Source: Splendidivirga corallicola
Lineage (GTDB): Bacteria > Bacteroidota > Bacteroidia > Cytophagales > Cyclobacteriaceae
Reading direction: 5' to 3'
DNA: 64,000 bases
NCBI GenBank assembly: GCA_030442035.1
Contig: JAUJEA010000001.1
Location: 837,559-901,558 of the forward strand
This document shows, piece after piece, positions 55,235 to 63,423 of this stretch. The notes beneath the pieces are model-generated. The model searched no databases. It was not told where the DNA came from and saw only the letters and a program-made list of their open reading frames with translations. Both the position numbers and the translations under genes were made by a program. Each line of letters starts with the position of its first letter. Positions within the stretch are counted from its first letter, which is position 1.

Positions 55235-57292
55235 ATGATAATTATGGGCCGCATGCTTTGGGGATGGCAAATTTTCAATCATAAATCCGGATTAGCTCTG
55301 GGTGCAGTAATATGTTGTATTTTCCTGTTTAACGCTTGTATTTCACAACCGGAGATTGATGAAATTGAAATGTCCTACTCAGATGATAAGTTGATTGGTA
55401 TCTATCAACTAAACGACAATTGGGAATTCTACTGGGGAAAACTTCTTGACCCCGAAGAGATTGATCATACAGAGATAAATCCTTACCACGTAAAACTACC
55501 CGATTCCTGGACAACCTTTTCAGATTTAAATGGAAATACATTTCCAGCCCATGGTGATGCAACCTTCCGGTACAGGTTAGACCTAAAAAAAAGGACAACC
55601 AATCTGGGGCTGTTCATACCAAAAATATGGTGTGCAAATAAAACGTGGGTCAATGGAAATCTTGTTGGAGAAAGAGGTTCACTGGGAAAAGAAAACTACA
55701 AAAACCTGATACTTGAAAAACTTGTACTGCTGGAGCCATCCAGTAAACTTGACGTTGTGATACAAATCTCCAACTACAGTTTATTCAATAGCGGAATTAT
55801 TGAGCCTATCAAAATAGGAGATTATAATCTCCTCAACCAACAAAAGCAGACCAATGGCGCGTTGAACATATTTTGGATAGGTTGTGTTTTTGTCATTGGT
55901 TTATACCATTTCTTGCTTTATTCAAGCCGAAAAGATTTTTTGTCATTACTGTACTTTGGCATCATTTGTCTGCTCATCATCGTAAAACTTTCGGTTTTTG
56001 GAAATCACTTTATTTATGAATTTCTAAAAAATGGAATATTGAATTTCAAATGGCAAAGTACTTTATATTATATTTCCACTTACATGCTGGCAGCGGTGGG
56101 GCTTTATTATATTAAATCTCTTTATCCTCAGGAAACATCGCTTAAGATAACCAGAATTTTCGGGATAATCATCTCACTTTATTGCTTGTTTGTATTGTTA
56201 ACACCCGTAAAACTTTTTTCACCGACTATTTTTCCATTTCAAGCAGTTATACTCTTGTGTGGTGCTTATATCATTTATGTGTTGATAAGAGCATTCCTTT
56301 CAAAACGGCGGGAAGCCAATATTCAACTAGTTGGTATTGTTATCATGATCATAGCCTCAATCAATGATGCGCTTGATGAATTTGGAATTGATATTACCAA
56401 CCAACACGAAATGGTACCAATAGCTTTTGCAGCTTTATTAATCTTTCAAATTATTGTAATCGGCAAACGATTCACACATACCTACGCCGAATTGCAAGAT
56501 GAGGTAACGGAAAGAACGAAACAGATTAGCATGCAAAAGGAGAAGATCGCCGAGCAGAATATGATGTTAAAAGAGAAGAATGAAACATTAGCCCAACTCA
56601 ATTCCGAAAAAGACAACCTTATGAATGTGGTGGCACATGACTTAAAAGCGCCATTTAATAAAATCAGAGGACTCCTTAATATCGTACAAACCCTGAGCGA
56701 ACCAAATGCGGAAGTGCAGGAATGTTTGGGCATGATTGAGAAAGTATCAGACTCAGGAGAAAAACTCATAAAAAACTTATTGGATATCAATACTATTGAA
56801 AGTGATGATCAGGAATTGGAAGTCAAAGAATTGAATCTTGGTGACATACTGGATCAACTGAGCAAAGCATATCAACTCCAAGCTTCCAACAAAGAAATAA
56901 AATTAGCAAGCACGATTGACGATCATGAAATTTTAACCCTGGAGACCAACGAAAATTATCTGCTTCGCATAATGGATAATTTGATCTCCAATGCTCTTAA
57001 ATTTTCAAAGAACAAAACCACCGTTGTTCTGAAAGCAGGGAAGTATACTGAAAATGAATTATTTATTTCAATCAAAGATGAGGGCCCTGGGTTCACTGAT
57101 GAAGACAAAAGGCTGCTATTTAAAAAATTCCAGCAACTAAGTGCCAAACCAACCGGTGGAGAATCTTCCACAGGACTTGGATTAGCCATTATAAAAATTC
57201 TTGTAGAAAAACTTAATGGGAAGATTACCTTGGATTCTACACCTGGAGAAGGAAGCACTTTCACATTAACATTGCCCGGGAAGACCGGATAA
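55235..57292 (+). CDS. 7TM sensor histidine kinase (7TMR-DISM type)
   Basis: A 685-residue kinase. An N-terminal signal-like helix ends FLFNAC. An extracellular beta domain of 7TMR-DISMED2 type follows (about 45-190), then seven transmembrane helices (about 205-410) and a coiled coil (about 415-455). The HisKA domain has the phospho-acceptor His468 (VVAHDLKAPFNK). The HATPase_c domain has N box ENYLLRIMDNLISNALKFSK, G1 DEGPGFTDED and G2 GLGLAIIKILVEKL. There is no receiver domain and no response regulator gene nearby, so the partner is elsewhere. It has its own upstream region of 257 bp. Confidence 0.92.
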   Translation: MIIMGRMLWGWQIFNHKSGLALGAVICCIFLFNACISQPEIDEIEMSYSDDKLIGIYQLNDNWEFYWGKLLDPEEIDHTEINPYHVKLPDSWTTFSDLNGNTFPAHGDATFRYRLDLKKRTTNLGLFIPKIWCANKTWVNGNLVGERGSLGKENYKNLILEKLVLLEPSSKLDVVIQISNYSLFNSGIIEPIKIGDYNLLNQQKQTNGALNIFWIGCVFVIGLYHFLLYSSRKDFLSLLYFGIICLLIIVKLSVFGNHFIYEFLKNGILNFKWQSTLYYISTYMLAAVGLYYIKSLYPQETSLKITRIFGIIISLYCLFVLLTPVKLFSPTIFPFQAVILLCGAYIIYVLIRAFLSKRREANIQLVGIVIMIIASINDALDEFGIDITNQHEMVPIAFAALLIFQIIVIGKRFTHTYAELQDEVTERTKQISMQKEKIAEQNMMLKEKNETLAQLNSEKDNLMNVVAHDLKAPFNKIRGLLNIVQTLSEPNAEVQECLGMIEKVSDSGEKLIKNLLDINTIESDDQELEVKELNLGDILDQLSKAYQLQASNKEIKLASTIDDHEILTLETNENYLLRIMDNLISNALKFSKNKTTVVLKAGKYTENELFISIKDEGPGFTDEDKRLLFKKFQQLSAKPTGGESSTGLGLAIIKILVEKLNGKITLDSTPGEGSTFTLTLPGKTG

Positions 57293-57368
57293 ATTCACAA
57301 TTTTTTAGTTTCTGTTTATGATAATCAGACTAAGGCCAGACTATTTATTATATAATACTAAATCAGGT

Positions 57369-57590
57369 TTATTTCATTTTATCGTTTTTATCTTGCAGCT
57401 TTTGAACAATGGGTTGGAATTTTTCATCTATGTGTTGATTGAACCATTCATCGATAATGGCTCTCTTAAACCTCCATTCCTTCCCTATCTTGGCAGCCGG
57501 GATTTTTCCGTTTTGCGCCCAGGTATAAATAGTTTGAGGTTTCATTTTCAGATATCTAGCCACCTCCTCAATGGTCATAATGTCGTTCAT
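57369..57590 (-). CDS. excisionase/BldC-like HTH regulator
   Basis: A 73-residue protein made almost only of a winged helix-turn-helix of the MerR/excisionase (HTH_17) type: MTIEEVARYLKMKPQTIYTW, GKIPAAKIGKEWRFKRAIID. The C-terminal tail is charged. BldC of Streptomyces has this same minimal form and binds direct repeats with helical spacing as head-to-tail oligomers. It lies 48 bp downstream of the membrane-protein gene on the same strand. A decamer array upstream of that gene is a plausible operator, making the pair self-regulated. No phage genes are near, so excision is unlikely. Confidence 0.85.
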   Translation of the reverse strand: MNDIMTIEEVARYLKMKPQTIYTWAQNGKIPAAKIGKEWRFKRAIIDEWFNQHIDEKFQPIVQKLQDKNDKMK

Positions 57591-57638
57591 GGCTCAATAT
57601 TAATCATCATCAATACAAAAATCTAACATTGGATTTGA

Positions 57639-58496
57639 TTAGTCATTTTGCTTAACAATAATCTCCTCCCCTTTTGAATTAGCATCATCCAATTCATTCA
57701 GAGCAGTTTCATTATGGTCCTTTTCATCCGGTTTTTTCTCCTTGTTATCTCCATTGATAGGTTCAATTTCAGGCACTTGTTTACGTTCATCTTTTTTCTG
57801 CTCATTTTTTTGAACACCTAGTAATTTACCAATTGAGCCTAAAGTTGTGGAATAAAAATTCCCTCTGGTAGATTCTCTGAATAATTGAAAGGGCATATCC
57901 TTACTGCCTAAAAAAGGTCTTAGGTTCCAGGACAATTGTATGCCAACAAAGGCAAAAATAACCACCCATATTCTGAATACGGAAAGCCCAATCTTGGGAT
58001 AAACTTTGGTACCTTCAAAAGCTCCTTTCAGTGACTCCAGCACTACTCTCATACCAAAAAAACCGGCAAACATAAAAACAAATACATGCAACAATTGTAA
58101 AAAATTATAATTGTCTCCTGATAGTTGAAAATAAAGCACAATAGGTGCGAAGGCCAGCATGATGGTAGTAGTCATAAGAAACCCGCCCATCAGAATTACA
58201 AAAAGCTGCTTAATCTTGATTTTGGACCCTAGAATCAATTGTACAATGTAAAAAGATGGAAAGCAGATAATTAATGTCAGCGAGAATAATAGCCAAAGCT
58301 TCACACCTGTGACAAGTGCTTGTTGAAAACTATTATAACTTCCCATGATTATCCCATAGCAAAAAGTAAAGATACACATCAGAATTACCTGTGCCCATAT
58401 AATGTTTGGGGAATAATTTCTCTCTGTAATCCTTTGAAAATGCTTTTCCCGATCTTGCAGCACATCAAAGGCTTCTTGAAAAGGTATTTTGGACAT
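57639..58496 (-). CDS. multi-pass membrane protein of unknown function
   Basis: A 285-residue protein with a short cytoplasmic start, about six hydrophobic helices (about 35-200, for example VILMCIFTFCYGIIMG and LFVILMGGFLMTTTIML) and a charged, Lys/Glu-rich C-terminal tail (about 230-285). The block FVGIQLSWNLRPFLGSKDMP is the part I would expect to be most conserved. I recall related proteins carrying uninformative names. It is the first gene of a two-gene operon with the BldC-like regulator. Confidence 0.78.
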   Translation of the reverse strand: MSKIPFQEAFDVLQDREKHFQRITERNYSPNIIWAQVILMCIFTFCYGIIMGSYNSFQQALVTGVKLWLLFSLTLIICFPSFYIVQLILGSKIKIKQLFVILMGGFLMTTTIMLAFAPIVLYFQLSGDNYNFLQLLHVFVFMFAGFFGMRVVLESLKGAFEGTKVYPKIGLSVFRIWVVIFAFVGIQLSWNLRPFLGSKDMPFQLFRESTRGNFYSTTLGSIGKLLGVQKNEQKKDERKQVPEIEPINGDNKEKKPDEKDHNETALNELDDANSKGEEIIVKQND

Positions 58497-58540
58497 AACA
58501 AAAAATTTTAAGTTTCACATTGCAAGTATAATTTTATTTT

Positions 58541-58590
58541 TATCATTTTAAAATGTTTATTACTGTTTTTTATTGTTTTATACTGTTTTC
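58541..58590. promoter_or_regulatory. helically phased decamer array, possible operator or bend
   Basis: Five consecutive 10-bp units in register: TATCATTTTA, AAATGTTTAT, TACTGTTTTT, TATTGTTTTA, TACTGTTTTC. The last three share TAYTGTTTT exactly. It lies 45-94 bases upstream of the membrane-protein gene. It fits head-to-tail binding of a BldC-like protein or a phased T-tract bend. Confidence 0.6.
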
Positions 58591-58626
58591 TTATTTTAAA
58601 AATAAATACTTGCTTAGATAATCACT

Positions 58627-58803
58627 ATGCAACATCAAAGGAAGTTCTACGACGAGGAAAGTCTAAATTGGAGTCTAATCCAATATTTATGCATAAAATG
58701 CACCATCAAGAAACTCAACTTGCCGGATATGGAATGGTGTTGTTTCCACCAAACTGGTTTTAGGTGCGAAAGCTTAATCGTGGGAATAAAAGATTGTAGG
58801 TAA
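58627..58803 (+). CDS. possible small Cys-rich protein
   Basis: An ATG-started frame of 58 codons ending TAA at 58801-58803. It has six Cys: two in YLCIKC, two in EWCCFH and one each in FRCES and KDCR. The spacing suggests a small zinc or disulfide fold. There is no signal peptide. It lies between divergent or convergent neighbours: 36 bases downstream of the decamer array, and its stop is 17 bases from the HMA gene's stop. I recognise no family; the frame could be chance, but six Cys in 58 residues is uncommon. Confidence 0.4.
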   Translation: MQHQRKFYDEESLNWSLIQYLCIKCTIKKLNLPDMEWCCFHQTGFRCESLIVGIKDCR

Positions 58804-58820
58804 TGAGCAGGAAGAAATAT

Positions 58821-59063
58821 TTAACTACCAAAAAGTCGTCCAAGTAGACTGGTTTTCTTCAATTCAATATTAAAACCAGCAGTTGTTACAGCCTCCTCTA
58901 TTTCAGCTTGATCCAATGTATTTCCCCAGACTTTGAGTTCTTTATCTTTAGATTCAATATTGACCTCCCATTTATCAATAGCTTTTATACTATCGAGAAT
59001 AGGTGTAACTGTTTTAATACATCCTCCGCAATTAATATTCGTTTTAAATCTGAGGCTATTCAT
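58821..59063 (-). CDS. small HMA-domain (metal-binding) protein
   Basis: From the ATG at 59063, 80 residues (the frame is open to 59144, but that part is unlike the family). It is a heavy-metal-associated ferredoxin-like domain: the strand LRFKTNINCGGC holds the CxxC metal site at about residues 12-15, followed by WEVNIESKDKELKVWG and AVTTAGFNIE. Stand-alone domains of this kind carry copper to P-type ATPases. No ATPase gene is in the window. Confidence 0.85.
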   Translation of the reverse strand: MNSLRFKTNINCGGCIKTVTPILDSIKAIDKWEVNIESKDKELKVWGNTLDQAEIEEAVTTAGFNIELKKTSLLGRLFGS

Positions 59064-59502
59064 GATCTCGACGGCTCTTTTTACTATCTTTTTTAATTCT
59101 TTGCTGGATAAAATCGCACTTAAAAATACAAAAATATGTTCCAAAAACGTTGAAATAACTATTGAACCAGGGAAAATTCAGCAATTTTGAAAAAAAAATT
59201 AATTTTTCACAACCTTTTATATGAATTTTGCATTAGTATATTAGGAAATTATTTATTAAATTCGCGGATTTAATAAATCAAAGTAAACAGAGCAGTAATT
59301 TAACAAAAATTTGGAAATCTCGATTGATTTTTTATAATGGCGTGCGCAATACGAATCAAATGTTGGGTTCGTTTAATTCAATGTGGTTACAAAACACCAT
59401 TAAATAATATTAAGAAAAGATTATAAGGGATTCGGAAAAATATAAACTCTTAAAAACAAAGGCATTATAAAATTTGTTCGTCTTAAAATTAAAATTAACT
59501 GA
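59064..59502. promoter_or_regulatory. upstream region of rpoD
   Basis: No gene. GAATTTTG at 59223-59230 differs in one base from TAnnTTTG and has a T-rich stretch about 19 bp upstream. If used, the rpoD mRNA would have a leader of about 265 nt. Confidence 0.35.
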
Positions 59503-60369
59503 ATGAGACAACTTAAAATCACGCAATCGATTACCAACAGGGATAGCCAGACCCTTGAGAAATATTTTAATGATATTTCAAAAGTGGACCTGTTGACGCT
59601 TGAGGAAGAAGTGGATTTGGCGAGAAGAATAAGAGAAGGTGATGAAGTTGCCTTGGAGAAGCTCACCAAGGCAAACCTGAGATTTGTGGTCTCGGTTGCA
59701 AAACAATACCAAAATAGCAGAATACCACTCAATGATCTTATCAATGAAGGAAACCTTGGATTGGTAAAAGCAGCTAAAAAGTTTGATGAAACAAGAGGAT
59801 TTAAATTTATATCCTATGCCGTATGGTGGATCAGACAATCAATTATGCAAGCTTTAGCCGATCAGTCAAGATTAGTAAGACTTCCTTTAAATAAAATTGG
59901 ATCATTGTCTAAAATTAACAATGCTGCAGCTATTATGGAGCAGCAGTATGAGCGTGAACCAACTGCAGAAGAACTGGCTGAATTTCTCGACCTAAGCGTG
60001 GAAGAAGTGAGAAATACCATGGATTCATCAACAAAGCAGGTTTCAGTGGATGCTCCTTTCGTTGAAGGTGAAAGCAATTCACTACTTGATGTATTAGAAA
60101 ACGATGAAGCCGATACGGTAGAAGAATCTCTAGAATACAGAGATTCCTTGAAAGTGGAAATCGATAGAATTCTCACTATTTTATCAGAAAGAGAAAGAGA
60201 AGTTGTAAAGAGGTTTTTTGGACTGGGTTATGAATCTAAATCTTCTTTGGAAGAAATTGGTGATGACCTCGGACTTACCAGAGAAAGAGTCAGACAAATT
60301 AAAGACAAGGCAATTCGTAAGTTGAGTTCAAATTCTAACATCAACCTTCTTATCCCTTACTTAGGGTAG
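59503..60369 (+). CDS. rpoD: primary sigma factor RpoD, Bacteroidota short form
   Basis: A 288-residue sigma-70 factor containing regions 1.2 to 4.2 and lacking the long region 1.1 of proteobacterial RpoD, as in other Bacteroidota. Region 2 has LTKANLRFVVSVAKQYQNS and KFISYAVWWIRQSIMQALAD. Region 3 is at about 125-195. Region 4 has REREVVKRFFGLGYESKSSL and LGLTRERVRQIKDKAIRKL. It starts at the ATG after a long leader and ends at a strong terminator, so it is monocistronic. It directs transcription of housekeeping promoters. Confidence 0.97.
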   Translation: MRQLKITQSITNRDSQTLEKYFNDISKVDLLTLEEEVDLARRIREGDEVALEKLTKANLRFVVSVAKQYQNSRIPLNDLINEGNLGLVKAAKKFDETRGFKFISYAVWWIRQSIMQALADQSRLVRLPLNKIGSLSKINNAAAIMEQQYEREPTAEELAEFLDLSVEEVRNTMDSSTKQVSVDAPFVEGESNSLLDVLENDEADTVEESLEYRDSLKVEIDRILTILSEREREVVKRFFGLGYESKSSLEEIGDDLGLTRERVRQIKDKAIRKLSSNSNINLLIPYLG

Positions 60370-60399
60370 GATAGAACGACATATTGAAAATAATCATTT

Positions 60400-60429
60400 A
60401 AAACGTTGCTCTAAAGAGCAACGTTTTTT
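60400..60429 (+). terminator. intrinsic terminator of rpoD
   Basis: Perfect 12-bp stem AAAACGTTGCTC / GAGCAACGTTTT with TAAA loop, followed by T residues, 31 bases after the rpoD stop. Confidence 0.93.
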
Positions 60430-60508
60430 GTTTTAGCACTTGACAAGGGTTACTATTTTTTGATAGATTGTATTAGCCAAAGAGAACCCACATTTTTAAC
60501 AATTCCAT

Positions 60509-62458
60509 ATGTTAAAGAAATTCTTTCAACCCAAATTTTTATCAATACTTCTCCTTTACTTTTTTGGCATACTGCTGATCTCTGTGCATGCCCAGAAACC
60601 CAAATGGGGTAAACCTACCAAACAAGAAATTTCTATTGATCATTGCCCCTTCGAAAAAAATGCCTCTGCCATAGTACTCAATGATTATGGTGAACTTGAA
60701 ATCACACGGAATAGCGAATTATATATTAAAAGGCATACCCGAATAAAAATACTTAATGAAACTGGCATGGCTTTGGCCAATGTGACTTTACCCTTTTATA
60801 CTAAAAATAATTTGGAGCAAATCACAACGGTTAGGGCACAAACCATTAATGTCGACGAAAAAGGCAAGGTAATAAAGCAGGCATTGAGCGCCAGTGAAAT
60901 TTACGAAATAGATCAAAGCGAAAATTGGAAAGAAAAGCGCTTTACGCTGCCAAATATAAAAATCGGTTCAATCATCGAGTATACCTATATCACCTTAAGC
61001 AAAAACATCACTTTTCTGGATGGTTGGGTTTTTCAAAGGGAAATTCCAACCCTACATAGTGAATTCAGGATTGTGATTCCCGAAGGTTTGGATTACAGGA
61101 TCCTATATCAAGGAAAAAAATTGACCAACAAATATGGCAATGAAGCACTTAACAATTGGTCGCTGGATAATATACCTTCAATTAAGGAAGAACCCCATAT
61201 AGCGAACTACATGGATTATGCTGAAAAGATCACTTTTCAGCTGGCGGGCTATTACAAGTCGGATGGGCTCCATCCAGGGGCAGGTTCAAGCTATCAATCT
61301 TTGATGACTACCTGGGAAAAATTAGCCACCGAACGACTGAAAAGCGATAATTATCTCCGGTACCTAAATAAAAAAAATAGAGCTAAAGACATTTTACTCA
61401 CCATTGGTGACAAAATAACCAATGACCTGGAAGGAGCAAAGAGCATTTATAATTACGTCAAGAACTCAATGCAATGGAACGGAAAGTACCGATTATTTAC
61501 ACGCCAAAGTTTGAATGCGCTGTTAGAATCAAAACAAGGAAATAGTGCTGAGATAAATTTGTTTTTAACCTTATTATTAAGAAGAGCCGGCCTTAAGGCA
61601 AATCCGGTATTACTCAGCACCAGGACCAATGGAAAAATATTCAAAGACTATCCATTCCTGGCACAGTTCAATCATCTAATTTGTAATGTCAATATTGATA
61701 ACAAGGATTATTTACTCGATGCAACCGACCCGTTCAGGCCCTGGGATTTAATCGCCAATGCCGATTTAAACGGACTAGGCTACTTACTTGATCTCAAAGA
61801 ATCACGGTGGCTCAAGATTGATCCAAATCAAAATACAAAACGGTTGGTTTTCTCAACCATTTCATTCGATTCTCTTTCAAATTGCTCTGTAAAAACCACG
61901 TTGAGTATGTCTGGATATGAGGGACTGAAAAACAGAAAGCAATACTGGGCTGATAAGAAGAACTTTTTGAACACAGCATTTGAAATGGGGAACTCCGAAC
62001 TTGAAATATTGTCATTGGAACCAAAATATGTAGAGGAAATAGATGAAACGTTTCAATTGGACATTCAACTGACCCCTTCGGATAATCTATTTGACGGAAA
62101 TACGGTTTATTTTCAGCCGGTAATATTTAACTTTCATGTAGAAAACCCTTTCAAATCCGAAACCAGGCAATATCCGGTAGATTTTAGTTATCCGTTCCAT
62201 GATCAGATCATCTCAATAATTGATATACCTGTGGGTTATGAAGTAGCTGAACTGCCGGAAAATACTCATATAAAACTCTCAAATGACTACGGGGAATTCA
62301 AATACAACATCTCAAAAAACACTCGAAGAATCACGCTCAGGACAGATTTTCAAATAAAAAGATCTATGATACCAGCTAAGGAGTATTTAAATCTTAAGGA
62401 ATTCTACAACATCTTAATTTCAAAGCTTTCCGAACCTGTTGTCTTTCATAGACGATAA
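60509..62458 (+). CDS. secreted DUF3857/transglutaminase-like protein
   Basis: A 649-residue protein with signal peptide (LSILLLYFFGILLISVHAQ). Residues about 60-230 are DUF3857 (YIKRHTRIKILNETGMALAN, IGSIIEYTY). A transglutaminase-like domain follows at about 300-420. His in FNHLICNV and Asp in LLDATDP are present, but the place of the catalytic Cys reads QGNSAEIN, with Ser instead. The domain may thus be inactive or act as a binding module. The C-terminal part is beta-rich. It stands alone between rpoD and a secreted hypothetical. Confidence 0.88.
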   Translation: MLKKFFQPKFLSILLLYFFGILLISVHAQKPKWGKPTKQEISIDHCPFEKNASAIVLNDYGELEITRNSELYIKRHTRIKILNETGMALANVTLPFYTKNNLEQITTVRAQTINVDEKGKVIKQALSASEIYEIDQSENWKEKRFTLPNIKIGSIIEYTYITLSKNITFLDGWVFQREIPTLHSEFRIVIPEGLDYRILYQGKKLTNKYGNEALNNWSLDNIPSIKEEPHIANYMDYAEKITFQLAGYYKSDGLHPGAGSSYQSLMTTWEKLATERLKSDNYLRYLNKKNRAKDILLTIGDKITNDLEGAKSIYNYVKNSMQWNGKYRLFTRQSLNALLESKQGNSAEINLFLTLLLRRAGLKANPVLLSTRTNGKIFKDYPFLAQFNHLICNVNIDNKDYLLDATDPFRPWDLIANADLNGLGYLLDLKESRWLKIDPNQNTKRLVFSTISFDSLSNCSVKTTLSMSGYEGLKNRKQYWADKKNFLNTAFEMGNSELEILSLEPKYVEEIDETFQLDIQLTPSDNLFDGNTVYFQPVIFNFHVENPFKSETRQYPVDFSYPFHDQIISIIDIPVGYEVAELPENTHIKLSNDYGEFKYNISKNTRRITLRTDFQIKRSMIPAKEYLNLKEFYNILISKLSEPVVFHRR

Positions 62459-62604
62459 AATATTCCGAAGGTACAAATCGGTAGCCAGGAGGCTTTAAAT
62501 AATAACGTATTTTACGGGAATTGTAGCTTAATATGAGTGATTGGACAGCATTTCTTTAAGGAAAGCAGTATATTATTTATACAAAGTTTTCTTTGATATT
62601 CTCA

Positions 62605-63351
62605 ATGACTAAACTAACCTTCTTTCTGTTAAGCTCTTTAATGCTTTTTACTGGATTTCATTGTTTTAGCCAGGGAACAATGGCTCGTGATGAGCTTGAA
62701 AAAAGAAGCAAAACAATCAGGGACAACTACACCAATTTCTTCAGCGCTCAGCAGCTATTGAAAAACGGTAAATCTTATGAGGAATTTTACCCTTCTTCAA
62801 AGGGAGATCAATTTTTAATTGCCGGTGGAACTCAGAAAGCGGATATCATATTCCAAAATGTTGCTTTTAATGATATTGATCTGAATTATGATATCTACAA
62901 TGACCTGGTATTGACTTCATATGTCCAAAAGAATGGGTTAACCAAACTAGTGATTCTTGATACCGACAAGGTTACAAAATTTAGGTTGGGGCAAAGTGAT
63001 TTTATCAACATCAATTTGAATTTCAATAAATCACTGGAAGAAGGGATTTATCAATTGGCTTTTGACGGCAAAAAATCCATACTTTTAGTGAAAAGGAAGA
63101 AAGAGCTCATCAACACAATCACACCTACAGCCGGAGAAGCACGCTACAAATTCATCAGGGCTGACCGGCATTTTATCATTAAAAATGCGGAAACAGCCTT
63201 TGTTAAAAGCAAAAAAGAGTTGATGGCTATATTCCAAGATGATGATAGAATGAAATCATTTATAAAAAGGCAAAAAATAAAATTCAAAAATGACGATGAA
63301 GATATCATGGCAAAACTTGTTAGAATCCTGACATATTATGAGCATTTGTGA
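62605..63351 (+). CDS. secreted hypothetical protein
   Basis: From the ATG at 62605, 248 residues (a TTG four codons earlier also opens the frame). A signal peptide (LTFFLLSSLMLFTGFHCFSQ) precedes a helical segment and a beta-rich middle (FNDIDLNYDIYNDLVLTSYV). The C-terminal part is basic (FIKRQKIKFKNDDEDIMAK). I do not recognise a family. It lies 72 bp before the TonB receptor gene on the same strand and may be co-transcribed with it. Confidence 0.72.
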   Translation: MTKLTFFLLSSLMLFTGFHCFSQGTMARDELEKRSKTIRDNYTNFFSAQQLLKNGKSYEEFYPSSKGDQFLIAGGTQKADIIFQNVAFNDIDLNYDIYNDLVLTSYVQKNGLTKLVILDTDKVTKFRLGQSDFININLNFNKSLEEGIYQLAFDGKKSILLVKRKKELINTITPTAGEARYKFIRADRHFIIKNAETAFVKSKKELMAIFQDDDRMKSFIKRQKIKFKNDDEDIMAKLVRILTYYEHL

Positions 63352-63423
63352 AATGGTATTGGATGAAACAAAAATCACCTATGAACCAGCGAATACCCAA
63401 ACGCATGATCGAATAATCTTGAA

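Noticed and set aside
57369-57590. Excisionase annotation implying a prophage or integrative element
   Set aside because: No integrase, attachment repeats or phage genes nearby; a BldC-like regulator is the better reading.
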